The notes beneath the pieces are model-generated. The model was not told the DNA's origin and searched no databases. It saw only the letters and a list, made by a program, of their open reading frames with translations. 64,000 nt of DNA, from contig NC_088206.1 in NCBI RefSeq assembly GCF_037126465.1, forward strand, positions 27,840,790 through 27,904,789. The letters run 5' to 3'. Positions 25,106-35,650 of this stretch are shown one piece after another (the stretch's first letter is position 1; every line of letters starts with the position of its first letter). Origin of the DNA: Ornithodoros turicata (Eukaryota > Arthropoda > Arachnida > Ixodida > Argasidae). The position numbers were made by a program, and so were the translations under genes.

Positions 25106-26092
25106 AGGGGCCGTAAACAGGTACAAAAAGGTGCACATTTCTTTGTGTTATATTATTGAAACTTACGCAGTGAAAAGTCCTTGCAATTACTAACGCTCAA
25201 AAACAAAAGGCGCTTGCATACGGATGAAATATTCACTGCACTCTTTCGCATTTAAGCTCCGCCCCGCGCTTTAACTTTACGTCATTTTGACGTAGCACTT
25301 TCCTCACCAATTACGATCGAGTGTTCCACGTGTGATTTTATTTCAAATGCGGAATTGGACTAGATGAACGTGAATCCTCTTCTATTGAAAATCTAAACAG
25401 TTATAGCCTCAAACTGAAAAAGAAATGCGTTTAATTTAGGTATCATACGCGCACTGCGTTTTCTGGGCAGTAGCACGCAACACACAACGAGCGCGAATGA
25501 ATATCCGGGACTACAGTTCCGGAATCTTAGGTAGGTGCGCGATGGAACATCTTCGTCATCTTCGAATGGTTCCGACAACTGGGCTGCCGTTCTTTGGTTT
25601 GAGCCACGCGGCATCGCGTCCCCAGCTCGCGTGGTACAGTGGATAGCGTGCTGGCCATATCACGTCGTGACTGGGAGGAACCCGGGTTCGAATCGCGTCA
25701 TGTGATAGCAGCCCAACTGTTGACGTTTGCGCCAGCCGGAGATGTTGCAGATGTCATGACGTTGAATTTCGGAACCACGGAGCGCAAAACGTCGTTTCAC
25801 ACAAACAAACTGAGCGCTCCGACTCACAGCTGATAACGAAGTATGTTTATTGGTTGGTAATTTGAAACGTCATGTGCGCAGCTCGGCCCCCCGATTGGAC
25901 GGCAAAACCCTACGTAGCCATGTGACGTATGCGTGGTGGAGAGAGGCTCGTTAGTTACTCATCTTTGAAAGCAGTTATATGGGTCAATGAGCTGGCACGA
26001 GCCGAACGAAATGTATATTTAGGTATTATGATCTGCGTTCTTTCATGGGGTATCATTATTTCAGAAATGTTTGGTGACAGTGTACGGCCCCA
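25106..26092. mobile_element. TTAA-flanked 1-kb element with GGGGCCGTA ends
   Basis: Perfect 9-bp inverted ends GGGGCCGTA (25,107-25,115) and TACGGCCCC (26,083-26,091), bounded by TTAA on both sides (25,102-25,105 and 26,093-26,096). No transposase frame; non-autonomous. It contains a tRNA-like SINE at 25,623. The TTAA duplication suggests piggyBac-type integration, though the ends differ from the adjacent 26,097-47,900 element, so two families may be present. Confidence 0.75.
25623..25850 (+). mobile_element. tRNA-derived SINE-like sequence
   Basis: tRNA-like head with box A-type 'GTGGTACAGTGGAT' at about 25,631 and a good box B 'GGGTTCGAATC' at about 25,684, spaced as in RNA polymerase III promoters. 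The family differs from the 14-kb SINE. The 3' limit is uncertain and no target duplication was resolved. It is not a clean tRNA gene: the acceptor stem does not close after box B. Confidence 0.55.
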
Positions 26093-26111
26093 TTAAAGGT
26101 CAGCTCCGGAG

Positions 26112-28289
26112 ATACCTTGACTTCTTGAAACTATAACAATATTCTGGAAGCCCATATCGAACTGTGTCTGAAAGCACCCTTTATTTCCACAAAACAGCCC
26201 CATATTTTAAATAATCGTAAATTAACCATTTCGAAACAGACATGGGGGCCGCCATTTTTATGACGGCAGCTGTTCACGCGGTCTATATCGCCGACGTAAG
26301 TGATATCAGTGTTCTTCAAGACTTCCCTCCCTCTCTACGGAGCATACGGGAATGTAACCAAACGATGGTGGCAGAGAGCGTCTGCTCGATCGACGTAGGC
26401 TTCTTGATCGCATCGTTTTTTTTATATTTGGGATGATCTGCCAACGCCAAAACACGCTGTTGATACCACGTGTGCAGTTAGGATTCGTGCAATTATGCTG
26501 TCGCGTTCCGGCCAGCGGCAGACTGGCTAAGAACGCAATGAACGTCACGTATATCGTCAACGGAGCTGTGCTACGCCTACATACGAAATATATTTTTATT
26601 CGCATTGTAGGTGCCTTTGATAAAGTAAGTCAATTCATCGCTTAATTGAAGACTTCGCTCTCTTATAGTTACGGCTCACCACTGCTGCATCACTTGCGCA
26701 TATCTTTCTCACTCTCGAATACCTGGCGTTTGACGTTACAGGAGCAGTAATCACATTTCTTGGCATTATAACCGGGTGAACGAGTTGTGTATGGCAACGC
26801 CATGTTATCGTATACACACTGCAGGTACGTACGTAAGAACTGGACTTGAATGACAACCTTAGTGTAGATTCGCGATGAACGTGTTTTGCCGAAATTTTAC
26901 ACTGTCGTGAGAGCAAGCACCAGATACAAGAACAAGATACTTACATGAGGGCATACGTGGCTTATGAGAGCCGAACAGAAAAAAAAGGAAGGAAAAAATA
27001 AACGAAAACAAAAATAAACTGCACAGTACAAGGACACCGTGCAAGTGTAATTATCAGGGATATCTTGCACCTTATTTCGGCTGGTTTACTAGTGCAGTGT
27101 AGCCATGAGCCATCACATTAATCAACCACAAAAAAAGAAAGAAAAGAAATGAAGATGAGTTGCTTCCATATGTCAAAGACACCAGTATTACATCTGGATC
27201 TGCATGCTGGTTTCAGGAGCCGATTTACTTCTTGAATCAATGCACATCTCCACACATTCCACAGATACTGTAATTTTACACGCAGCATTGAATAGACCAT
27301 AATTTTATTGAATACAGAGAGATCATAAAACTATCTGACTCCCCCATAATCCCTCGCAACAGGTAAACAAGTACACTGCAAGATGGACAGAATACAGGTG
27401 TCAGTTGAGGTGTTCTGTGGTAAGTCTTAGGTGCAGAATAAGGTCATTCCCCACAAACCAGTGAAAGGGGTTGTAACACCACCATCCCACATGAACATAA
27501 ATGCTTCTTCGTACCAATGTGTGTTTTACAAACCAAGGTTGGAATAGAGCGTAGAAAATGTGCACCTTGAATAGCAAAACTCAAGCAGCTCTGACGTCAC
27601 AGACCTTAGGGCTATCAGTGGAATTGGCTGTATCTCTGAGGTCCTTGACATTTGTGCGTTAGTCAGGCATCTGTTCAAGAGCTTTTATCTCGCAAAGTAT
27701 GACACATGAAAAAAAAAGATTGATCAGTATTATGGAGCGCAATGCATGATGCACCCATGATGTAACAAACCACGTCTATGAAAGCGTCCCAACCCCTCTG
27801 ATTTTTCCCTGGCACTTCATGTAGTAAAAACGGCTAAGGAACATGGAGTACCATTTACTGTGTGCACCAAAATCTTGTGTTTGTTTCCCCATCCCCTACG
27901 CTTCTACAGAAGCCACCGATTAATGGCGAATGAAATGCCAAAAACTAAAAATCCTAGGTATGTGACTGTTTGTACACGTTCGCTGAAGCTCTTCTGCTGT
28001 CGACTTGCATTTAATGCCTTGCAGAGTTGTCAGCGTTGTAGTGACTCATTCACTGTAACTCTTGCGGTGAGCCCGCCTTGTGTAGTCTCTTCCTTCTGTT
28101 CGGGGGCTCATGAACAGCTATCGTCGACAGAGATCGAGCAGAGCACCAGAAAGCCCCTGGACATACCCTGACATGAAAATTAGCATTATTAGAATTCCGA
28201 AAACACACAGAACAGGCTTGTGCAGTAAAGAAGCAATGCAATTCTCTGTTTCAGTAGTTTTCTCACACACATTCCTTATGTGTAGATAC
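26112..28289. other. left interior of the TTAA element, no gene recognised
   Basis: Moderately AT-rich single-copy-looking sequence between the left end of the 21.8-kb element and the Polinton. Open frames are short (103 aa or fewer), overlap on both strands, and show no family resemblance. I could not find piggyBac transposase motifs. Confidence 0.5.
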
Positions 28290-28295
28290 AATATG
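28290..28295. other. 6-bp target-site duplication of Polinton, left
   Basis: AATATG directly before the Polinton terminus AGTAGTATAGAG; the same hexamer follows the right terminus at 42,151-42,156. Six-base duplications are the rule for Polinton/Maverick integration. Confidence 0.93.
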
Positions 28296-29247
28296 AGTAG
28301 TATAGAGATAGACTGCATAATATTGGTGCGGCATAAGAACCGTGCGCTATAACGACATCCTTTTTCTAATCCAAGATGGCCGATTCTAAGCCAACACAAT
28401 CCAGTTCTAAGCCAACACAATCCACTTGTAATCCATCACAAGCCAAATCCAAAGCCATCTGATTGGTCGCCATTAGCTCCGCCCACTTCACGTTGATTGG
28501 ACCATGGTAAGCCCCACTGATCGTCGATTGGTTGACCGTAGCTCCTTTATGCTAATTAGTTGGCTCAGCTCCGCCCCCACTTCACGCTGATTGGCTCATG
28601 CTAAGCCTACTGAGCATTGATTGGTTTACCGTAGCTCCACCCCTTTATGCTAATTACTTGGCTCCGCCCTCCCACTTCATGTTGATGGGCCACCGCGCTA
28701 AACCTACTGATCGCGCGTTGATTGGTTCATCATAGCTCCGCCCCTTTTATGTTCATTACTTGACTCTGCCTTCCTGCTTCACGCTGATTGGTGCACGCCC
28801 CGGCGCGCTAATTAACCGGCTCCGCTGATTGGTCCATTCTAAGCCTACTGATCACTCTCCCAGCCCCCCATCTGATTGGCCGCCGCCACCGATTGGCCCG
28901 TTCCAGGTCCACTGATTGGGGCCCGCTGAACATAGCCTTTATTAGCGCCCGGCAGACGGCAGCTACCCCGCTGCGGTTTTATCTCGGATGTTCAAACTTA
29001 CCCGGGCTAGCGGGTGGCCTAGCCTCCACCGGCGCCCGCCAGATGGTGCGCGGATCGCTCGGCGGCGGCTTCAGATGGTTCTAACCTATCTCTGATAGCT
29101 CTATGAGATCGAACAGACAGGGAAAAAAATACCTTTCAACGTTTATTGAGTACATGTTTGAGGAAAAGCATGGCAGTCTTGGAGAGGTTGATTCCTTTGA
29201 TGCTGGGCGTGGTTCCACGGAAGTGACGGATCATGTAGACGTCTCCG
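28296..29247. repeat. Polinton left terminal inverted repeat
   Basis: Inverted copy at 41,185-42,150. Homology stops sharply at 'GTCTCCG' (29,241-29,247). About 28,440-28,930 is a dense array of degenerate subrepeats with about 11 ATTGG (CCAAT-box) motifs, several CCGCCC (GC-box) motifs and octamer-like TTATGCTAATTA. Near the inner end, TTTATTGAG (about 29,140) gives an AATAAA on the minus strand, so a polyadenylation signal is present in both TIRs for outward-reading genes. Confidence 0.93.
28440..28930. promoter_or_regulatory. CCAAT/GC-box/octamer-like array in left TIR
   Basis: Repeated 'CTCCGCCC..CTTCACG.TGATTGG' and 'TTATGCTAATTA.TTGGCT' modules, each roughly 80-90 bp. In adenovirus the terminal repeats serve as replication origin and bind NF-I (TTGG) and Oct-1 (ATGCTAAT); a similar dual role is plausible here by analogy only. 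The mirrored copy is in the right TIR (about 41,515-41,975) and a related array starts at 55,140. Confidence 0.55.
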
Positions 29248-29267
29248 CTTCAGATGGTCCTAACCCA

Positions 29268-29567
29268 ATGTCTCTATCTCATACGTCCAAACTTACCTTG
29301 TGCCACCAGATGGCGCGACTCAGGTGCATCAACTCCGCGCGGTTCCGCTTCGAGGCGTCACACGAGCGAGAGAACCTCGTCGAGATGTGCTGCCACATAT
29401 TGCGCTCCCATATCACCGCAAACAAGTTGCGGGAAATCATACGCGAAATCTTGGACGAGTACCTGTCGGCTTACAGGGAGCAATCACTGCGCGAGCTTCA
29501 GGAACTATGTCAGGAAGAAATAAGAGTCCTGGAGACGATCATCAATCGCTCTAGGAGCTATGGATGA
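29268..29567 (+). CDS. small helical Polinton protein, unknown function
   Basis: 99 aa from the first ATG downstream of the TIR; a shorter start at 29,310 is also possible. The frame runs upstream into the TIR, but that part mirrors the antisense of the right-end gene and is unlikely to be translated. Residues from about 30 on are strongly helical and charged ('NKLREIIREILDEYL', 'LRELQELCQEEIRVLE'), suggesting a coiled coil. It is the first gene after the left TIR, 51 bp before the packaging ATPase and on the same strand. I do not recognise a family; a structural or regulatory role cannot be distinguished. Confidence 0.55.
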   Translation: MSLSHTSKLTLCHQMARLRCINSARFRFEASHERENLVEMCCHILRSHITANKLREIIREILDEYLSAYREQSLRELQELCQEEIRVLETIINRSRSYG

Positions 29568-29618
29568 AAATAAAGATGCATCACACCTCGCTACACAGTC
29601 TGCTCAAGTTATTCCACG

Positions 29619-30236
29619 ATGCGCATGCAGTTCCAGCACCCTGCCCGAATTCTCATCTCCGGCGCGTCCATGTGTGGGAAGACGGTGCTCACGCAGAATA
29701 TAATGAGACACCCTGAATTATTTAGCATTCCACCGCAGAAGATACTCTACGTACGAAAGTATGCAGCCGGCTGGGAAAAGGATTTCGACGGTGTGGAGTT
29801 TATGGACCGGATACCCACAGATTGGGATGAGCGATATCCCACTCTCATAGTTATTGACGATCAAATCACGGAAAAGGGGGTTCTATCGGAGGTAGAGTCG
29901 CTGTTTGTACGTGGTAGCCACCATAAGAATGCGTCCGTGATCCTGATCACACGAGCCTTGTTCTATCACAACGCCGCTTTTCGGACGATATCGCTGAACG
30001 CCAGTTATATCGTATTGTTCCGGAACGCGCGGTCCGTACAACAGATCGAAACCTTCGGACGTTAGGTATTCGGGAAACAGGGGCTCTCCTATTTCCTCGA
30101 CGCATATAACCAGGCGACGGAGAAGGCGCACGGTTATTTAGTTGTGGATCTGCTCGCGCAAACACCTCCCTCTCGTAGCCTGCGAACGGGTATTTTACCG
30201 CACGACTGGCAGTTCCTGTTTACGCCCGCGAAATGA
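29619..30236 (+). pseudogene. Polinton DNA-packaging ATPase, one internal stop
   Basis: FtsK/HerA-type ATPase that pumps DNA into capsids. Walker A is GASMCGKT at residues 15-22, Walker B is LIVIDD at about 76-81. It is followed by the typical 'VILITRALFYHNAAFRTISL' region and the 'SYIVLFRNARSVQQI' segment seen in Polinton and adintovirus ATPases. An in-frame amber TAG at 30,063-30,065 cuts the protein after 148 residues; the same frame stays open for 56 more codons to TGA at 30,234-30,236. The lost part carries the conserved C-terminal region, so the truncated product is probably inactive. Start at the first ATG gives the usual short N-terminus before Walker A. Confidence 0.9.
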
Positions 30237-30650
30237 CGGCCTATCTTTACGACCGCGGCCGTCTTTACGACCGCGAATCTGACGGCCGATCGAAGACATC
30301 TCACGCTCCTCAAAGTACTGGCCGCCAGCAAACCGACGCACCGCGCAGAGTTACTTAAAGAGCTCAGCTGCGACGACATTTGAATCCTTTCGGAAATCTG
30401 TCTGAACATTCTACGCGGAAATATCCCGCTTTCGACGGAACTTCATAAAAACCTGAAGAAACACAAAAAAATCCTCCGCTTCCTCGCTTACAAGTCACTT
30501 CATAAGTGCCCCTGGCAGTTGAAGAAATATATTAGGGGACAACGAGGTGGTCTCATTCCCATACTTCCACTGCTCCTCTCACGGCTATCAAGTCTCGTGG
30601 CGGGAGTCGCCGGGCGAGCGATATCCAAAGCCATCGGTCATGGCTCATAG
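30233..30650 (+). pseudogene. small conserved Polinton protein, frameshift and stop
   Basis: Overlaps the ATPase stop by 4 bases (ATGA). The conserved part begins in another frame at about 30,294 ('LTLLKVLAASKPTHRAELL'), is interrupted by TGA at 30,381-30,383, and continues for 88 codons to TAG at 30,648. The pattern is a short helical leader, a 'LNILRGNIPLS' motif, a lysine-rich segment, and a glycine/hydrophobic tail ('RGQRGGLIPILPLLLSRL'). I recognise it as a small protein common in Polintons and adintoviruses; its role is not established, but the basic-plus-hydrophobic tail suggests a virion core or membrane-active part. A short direct repeat (GTCTTTACGACCGCG, about 30,246 and 30,261) near the frame change may mark a local duplication. 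Confidence 0.6.
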
Positions 30651-31017
30651 AATAGAAATAGGTGAAGTTCTGAAATCGAACGATTCGGACGATGTAAAAG
30701 TGGGCAAAATACTGGAAGCCCTCTATTACTTGCTGAAGCGTGCTCACTATCCTCCTCCTCCTCCTCTGGAACCTGTCCATTCGGACCCCAAACCGGAACC
30801 CAATCCATTCGATTTTAATCTTCTACCCTCCGGCGTTGATAAAGCACGCGCGAAATCTGTGCTAAAAGAATTGAAGAAAGTTTTCACCTGGCAGGCGGAT
30901 AATGTGCTAGTATATAGAGGGAAGCGAATATATCGCTCAAACATTGTGGCTCTCGTGAACTACTTAGCACGTCGTAGCGCGCTTATCAAGAAACCCAGTT
31001 GGTACAAAAAAGTATAG
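30640..31017 (+). CDS. conserved Polinton protein of unknown function
   Basis: 125 aa. N-terminal half contains 'KILEALYYLLKRAH' then a proline-rich linker with PPPPPLEP. The C-terminal half has 'KSVLKELKKVFTWQADNVLV', 'YRGKRIYRSNIVALVNYLA' and a basic end. The pattern 'W-x(5)-hY-x-GK-x(2)-x-SNIV-x-L' is one I associate with a small Polinton/adintovirus protein encoded near the integrase. Start chosen at the ATG overlapping the previous gene's stop by 11 nt. No break is seen. Function unknown; DNA binding is a guess from its charge. Confidence 0.65.
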   Translation: MAHRIEIGEVLKSNDSDDVKVGKILEALYYLLKRAHYPPPPPLEPVHSDPKPEPNPFDFNLLPSGVDKARAKSVLKELKKVFTWQADNVLVYRGKRIYRSNIVALVNYLARRSALIKKPSWYKKV

Positions 31018-31103
31018 AAAATTATAAGCGCTTTGAAAATACAGCGAATTGCTCACTGGAGCAAATATGGGGCCCTATAGAAAGATCAAGGAGAAAGGGT
31101 TAG

Positions 31104-32084
31104 GTGGAGTGGATCGGTACCGACAAGCTCACGCGTGCAGAAGCCGTGGAACAGCTGAAAAAAGAAGATGCTTACACCCTTCACAAGCCAGTGAAGAAAA
31201 AATTTAAGCGGCGCTCCATCATTGCAACTCACGTGCAGGATTTATATCAGGCAGACTTTCTGGATATGCGTAAATATCAGAAATTTAACAAGGGCTTCAG
31301 GTACATCCTAACGGTCATAGATACGCTATCGAGGTACCTGTACATGGTCCCCATTTGCACAAAGCGCCCGCAAGACGTAAAGGAAGCCGTCCAACGAGTT
31401 TTCCGTCACGGAATTCCGAAGAATTTGCTCACGGATCGCGGGAGCGAATTTTGGGGTTCCCCCGTAAGTCAGTACTTTCAGTCGCTACTAAATCACTATA
31501 GCACGCAAAGCGGAATGAAAGCGGCCTCCTGTGAACGCGTGCAGAGAACAATTAGAGAAAGAATAGCCAGGCATTTCACTAGTACGGGGAAGTTTAATTA
31601 TATCAACGCGCTGCCGAAGATAGTGGCCGACTATAACGACTCGGTACACTCCGTCACGGGCGAAAAGACGAAAAACGTGAACGCCGGAAATGAAGTAGCT
31701 CTGTTCAACAGATTGAATCGTAAGACGACCCCGCGGGAGAGCAAGTATAAATCTGGGGACCAGGTGAGGCTCGCGTTAGATCGCGGTGTGTTCGCCAAAG
31801 GCTACGATCAAAGGTGGACGGCCGAAGTGTTCGAGGTGTTGCGAACGAGAAAGACCGATCCGCCCGTAGTGTACGTGAAAGATTCGACGGGAAAAGAAAT
31901 ACTGGGATCATTCTACGAGCAGGAGCTGCAGCCCGTCCACCATCTTTCCTCGTACGATAAGCGACTCATATTCGCGGTGATTAGAAAGAAGAAAATTAAC
32001 GGAGTATTGCACTACTTGGTTCGTTGGTTCGGATACGCCAAAGATCACGATTCTTGGGTTCCCGCCAGCGATGTCAGAAAATGA
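31104..32084 (+). pseudogene. Polinton retroviral-type integrase with chromodomain, 5' broken
   Basis: Inserts the element, giving the 6-bp duplication. Core residues fit D51 ('QADFLDM'), D111 ('LLTDRGSEF') and E144 ('KAASCERVQRTI') of an rve DDE core. The C-terminus has a chromodomain ('VLHYLVRWFGYAKDHDSWVP', about residues 296-322), typical of Polinton integrases. The frame has no ATG: it opens with GTG straight after an in-frame TAG (31,101-31,103). The expected N-terminal 'GLGGVDR' stretch is readable in another frame from ATG 31,067, so a frameshift lies near 31,100-31,130. The catalytic body is otherwise open. The 3' end overlaps the next gene by 14 nt. Confidence 0.9.
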
Positions 32085-33300
32085 ATTGTACGTGTATCTG
32101 CTCTCGAACGCCAGCATGGACCTGTACCCGTCCAAGACGCTGAATGACTTCACGATCGCGTTAGATAAGCCGCTACACCTGGATGATTCGTACGTCGTCG
32201 GTCTAGAGGGATTTTCCATTCCCAACAGCTTCCTGAACATGAACCAAGCGCCTGATAATCTGATAACGCTATCAACGGAGAAGTGGCAAACAAAACAGCT
32301 CACGTTCCAAGACACGGACACGCTATTGAATAAAATATTCCCCGAATATGGGATAGAGCGGACTTACGAGGAAGATCACTACGTGTTTAAGCTACCGTCG
32401 CGCGTGCGCTCGGTAAAATTAATCGACAGACCGCTGCATCTCGCCTTTGGAATCGTCGACATCGATGGAGATCACCCGGAGGGCGGTAGAGTACGCGCCG
32501 TCCCAAACGTGTTACCGCTCGCGGAGGAAAGAGCCGTTATGATGCGAGTTCGCCGGGTGATAGTGATCAATAACGATCTAATTTTAGAACCCCGATCGCT
32601 CATTACCGACACATTCAACGAATTCTTCAGAGCGATGAACGATACAGAATCACGGGTGGAATACAAAGACAACACTTACTCGCTTTCTCTCCCGACGAAT
32701 TTCAACTTGTCGACCGAGTTCCTGGACCTCATTCAGGTGAAGCACATCCATGTTGAAGGATCCCGAAAGCGCATCACGTGTAATCCCATAGTGAAGACGT
32801 ACCGCGTCCACATAAACACTCAAGAGACGGAAAGTCGGCGCATTTCACTTCCACCGAATTACTACGAAACACCCGAAGCTCTCGTGAGCGCCATCCATGA
32901 GCGTCTGCAGCCGGAGGCTTCCCTCACGTACGATGCGTGGGCGAGGAAGTGTTCGTTGAGCTTGCGGGAAAACGTGTCGCTTACATTATCCGATTACTTT
33001 GCGTACCTACTGGGTTTCGGCGCGAAAACCGTATTTACGGAAAACGATACGGGTGTCGACGAAGTGACCATAGATCTTCCCATTAACTGTATTATGATAT
33101 ACACGGATCTCGTCACGCCCTCCGTAGTGGGAAACGGTCGGCATCCGATACTGAAATTAATTCCATTCGTATACGATAGAACGAAAGAACAACTGAGTTT
33201 CAGCTTTCTACCCGTTCAGTATTTTAAGTTAGTGCAGCGCGAAATTTCCTCAATCACCGTCTCTATACGCGACGACACGGGTCGCAAGCTACCGCTATAA
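32071..33300 (+). CDS. Polinton penton-like minor capsid protein
   Basis: 409 aa, uninterrupted. The N-terminus ('LSNASMDLYPSKTLNDFTIA' followed by 'PLHLDDSYVVGL') is the diagnostic pattern of the Polinton minor capsid (penton) family, in which a single jelly-roll protein occupies the vertices. The order integrase, penton, small basic protein, major capsid, protease is the usual one. It starts at the ATG overlapping the integrase stop. It is intact in length and frame. Assignment to penton as opposed to another structural protein rests on family recognition, not on a catalytic motif. Confidence 0.8.
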   Translation: MSENELYVYLLSNASMDLYPSKTLNDFTIALDKPLHLDDSYVVGLEGFSIPNSFLNMNQAPDNLITLSTEKWQTKQLTFQDTDTLLNKIFPEYGIERTYEEDHYVFKLPSRVRSVKLIDRPLHLAFGIVDIDGDHPEGGRVRAVPNVLPLAEERAVMMRVRRVIVINNDLILEPRSLITDTFNEFFRAMNDTESRVEYKDNTYSLSLPTNFNLSTEFLDLIQVKHIHVEGSRKRITCNPIVKTYRVHINTQETESRRISLPPNYYETPEALVSAIHERLQPEASLTYDAWARKCSLSLRENVSLTLSDYFAYLLGFGAKTVFTENDTGVDEVTIDLPINCIMIYTDLVTPSVVGNGRHPILKLIPFVYDRTKEQLSFSFLPVQYFKLVQREISSITVSIRDDTGRKLPL

Positions 33301-33337
33301 AATCGCGGTAGATCGACGCTGACGCTGCACTTTAAGC

Positions 33338-33682
33338 ATGTACACTAAAGCGGTACCAATCTACGGATTTGGCGTTCCAACGGTATACAGGTCGCACCTG
33401 TACCAGAGGGGAGGCAATTTCTTTTCTCAGCTCGGGCGTTTCGCTATTCCACTCTTTAAACGCGTATCGCCATACTTAAAAAAGACTGCTGTTGCGGCCG
33501 CTAAGCGCGTGGCCAAAAATCTGTCGGAGGGAGACTCTTTCCGAAGTGCGCTTAAGAGATCGGCGAAAGATACGGGCCGTGAAATTCTCCGCGACCTCGG
33601 AGGGGCGGGCGTGCGAAGAAAGAGGAGAAAACCGGACGTCTTCGACGGCATAAATCACGCTGGTTGCGCGGCCACAATTTAG
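33338..33682 (+). CDS. small basic virion-type protein (pX/pVI-like)
   Basis: 114 aa, intact. It has an N-terminal 'VPIYGFGVPTVYRSHLYQRG' segment, an amphipathic basic stretch 'FKRVSPYLKKTAVAAAKRVA' and an Arg/Lys-rich patch ('RRKRRKP') near the C-terminus. In Polintons and adintoviruses a short protein with this layout sits between the two capsid genes and is compared with adenovirus core/membrane-active proteins. Spacing is 37 bp after the penton gene and 7 bp before the major capsid gene. The function is by analogy. Confidence 0.65.
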   Translation: MYTKAVPIYGFGVPTVYRSHLYQRGGNFFSQLGRFAIPLFKRVSPYLKKTAVAAAKRVAKNLSEGDSFRSALKRSAKDTGREILRDLGGAGVRRKRRKPDVFDGINHAGCAATI

Positions 33683-33689
33683 TTGCGAG

Positions 33690-34984
33690 ATGGACACGAT
33701 TAACGTCGTACATCCCGACACTCCTCTGTTGGATAAGTCGGAAACACAGTTATTTTCCGTGCCGGGAACGCAGTGGCATATACTGAAGGGGGAATATGAG
33801 GTATTCTACCCGGTCGCTGACATATCCTCCGTCATAGAGTTCCAGCTTTCGAATTTGGGGCACCACTATCTCGATTTGAACTCCGCGTACATAGTGACGA
33901 AAGTCCGCATCGTACGTGACGATGGTTCGCTACCGGAAACACAGGCTGGCGATCGGACGACCTACGACGAGGTCTACCCCGTCAACGCGTTCGCCAGCTC
34001 GCTTTTCAAGAACGTAGCCGTCTTCTTGAATCAGACCATGATTACGAATAATGATTTGTATAGCTATAGAAGCTACTTGGATATTTTGCTTCACGCCAGC
34101 ACCACGGAGCAAAATACCGTGCATAAAGCAGGTCTGTACACGCAAGAAGAAGCGCGTCAAACGGAAAACAACATTCGCGCTCGTGGACCGGCCGAACGAT
34201 ACAACCTCACACGCGGCGGCAAGACCATCGATCTGGTTTCCAAGATCAACTCGGACATTTTCCTGCAGCCTAAGCTACTCATATCGGGAGTGGAAATTAG
34301 GCTTGTTTTTTATCAAGGCTCCGACGCGTTCCGCATTATGAAGACCGATCAGGAGCAGCACACGCATAAAGTGGAAATCATGAGTGCCACTTTGTACATA
34401 AAGAAAATCACCGTGTCTCCCAGCCTATTCCTCGGACACGAAACGGAATTGCAGAAGCGCAAGGCTCTCTACACACTGGCCGGAAGTGAATCGCGTATTC
34501 GTTCGCTACCAGTTGGCAACCTGGATGCATGCCTGGAAGATTTATTTCCTGAGAAGATACCGTCTAAGGTGGTGGTCGCATTCGTGCCCACCCTAGCCTA
34601 CCAGGGAGCATTCAATCGGGACCCGTACCGATTCGTGAACTGCGACATTGAGTCGGCGACGCTCACCGTGAACGGGACGCAGCGAATAGACACGTTCGAC
34701 TTCAACAATAACCTGAACCACCGAAGCTACTTCAACCTCCTGGAGCAGCTGTGTGAGAAGCACGTCTCCTACGAATACGACCACTACGTTGGAAACAAGT
34801 TCCTACTGTACTACGACCTGGATCCGATCAATCCTCCGTCCACCTGTCACCGATCAGGCGTGGAAACGTTCGTCTGCAACTCAAGTTCCGACGTGCCTTG
34901 GCCGAACCCACGACCGTATTGATACTGTCCGAGAGTGTGCGAATTATGTCCATCGATAAGAACAGGAACGTCACACTGGATTAG
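33690..34984 (+). pseudogene. Polinton major capsid protein, C-terminus frameshifted
   Basis: Double jelly-roll hexon-like protein forming the icosahedral shell, homologous to animal 'F54H12.2-like' proteins. Diagnostic stretches: 'TQLFSVPGTQWHILKGEYEV' at about residues 20-40, 'SSLFKNVAVFLNQTMI', 'DSLxLQPKLLISGVEIRL'-like region at about 195-210, and 'SYFNLLEQL'. The open frame ends at TGA 34,920-34,922 (410 aa), but the last residues do not look like the family. The expected C-terminus ('IDKNRNV') is in another frame ending TAG 34,982-34,984, so one frameshift lies at about 34,855-34,875. Roughly 37 terminal residues are lost. The next gene starts 2 bp later. Confidence 0.88.
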
Positions 34985-34986
34985 CG

Positions 34987-35421
34987 ATGTTCGAGCAAGA
35001 TATCGAGAGACTCCTGAAGTACAACGATTACACTTCGGCACTCTTCCGCGGTGTATACGCTCGAGACGATCGTCTGCCCGCACTGGATAGACCGGGTATG
35101 ATCGTGGTGAACACCGATCGGCGACAGCAAGCTGGGGAGCACTGGATTTTGTACGCGAAAATGAAGGATGACCTCATCTACTTTGATTCCTTCGGATTGC
35201 CGCCCATCGAACCCGAGCTGAAACGCCTCACCGTCGACGAATATAATGATGTCTGTATCCAAAGCCTGTATTCTCCAATGTGTGGTGTGTACTGTTGTAT
35301 TGTGGCGACATTGTTGGCGAAAGGGAAATCACTGAAGAGCATTGTATCCCTGTTTTCCGATAATCTCGCCGCTAATGACCTAAAATCAATAAAGCTGCTA
35401 GAAAAGTTGTTTGTCGCTTAA
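34987..35421 (+). CDS. adenain-type cysteine protease
   Basis: 144 aa, intact. It would process virion proteins during maturation. Catalytic layout matches adenovirus protease (family C5): H52 ('GEHWILY'), acidic D67 ('YFDSFG'), oxyanion Q92 ('IQSLYS') and nucleophile C99 ('PMCGVYC'). It is shorter than adenovirus protease, about 200 aa, and close to the usual Polinton length. All four key residues are present, so this gene may have been the last under constraint. It ends in a convergent arrangement with the minus-strand gene. Confidence 0.9.
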   Translation: MFEQDIERLLKYNDYTSALFRGVYARDDRLPALDRPGMIVVNTDRRQQAGEHWILYAKMKDDLIYFDSFGLPPIEPELKRLTVDEYNDVCIQSLYSPMCGVYCCIVATLLAKGKSLKSIVSLFSDNLAANDLKSIKLLEKLFVA

Positions 35422-35650
35422 AAACGCCTGGTGTCCTTTATTCTCTATAGCTCCCCACAAACTACACTCTCTTAGTCAATGAATACGCGCTATAGCTCCC
35501 TATCATATCATTCTATCAATAGAGCGTCCCATCATATCAGCCTATCTTCCTAATCCATCACAACAACGCAACATTTAAAATCAGAAATATATGTATTTTT
35601 ATTTTTCCCGCTGATTACATATGGGATGCGGACTTTCGCTCGTCTCGCGG
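35422..35650. other. convergent intergenic spacer
   Basis: AATAAA lies just inside the protease end (about 35,387) and TTTATT-type sequence lies on the other side, consistent with polyadenylation of both convergent genes. 'CCACAAACTACACTCTCTTAGTCAATGAATACG' region (35,456-35,490) is shared with 62,230-62,265 in the large inverted repeat, where the intervening 111-aa gene is missing. Confidence 0.6.

Noticed and set aside
29103..29267. N-terminal extension of the first Polinton gene into the TIR
   Set aside because: This part is the reverse complement of the end of the cysteine-rich gene at the other terminus, so its openness reflects the other strand.
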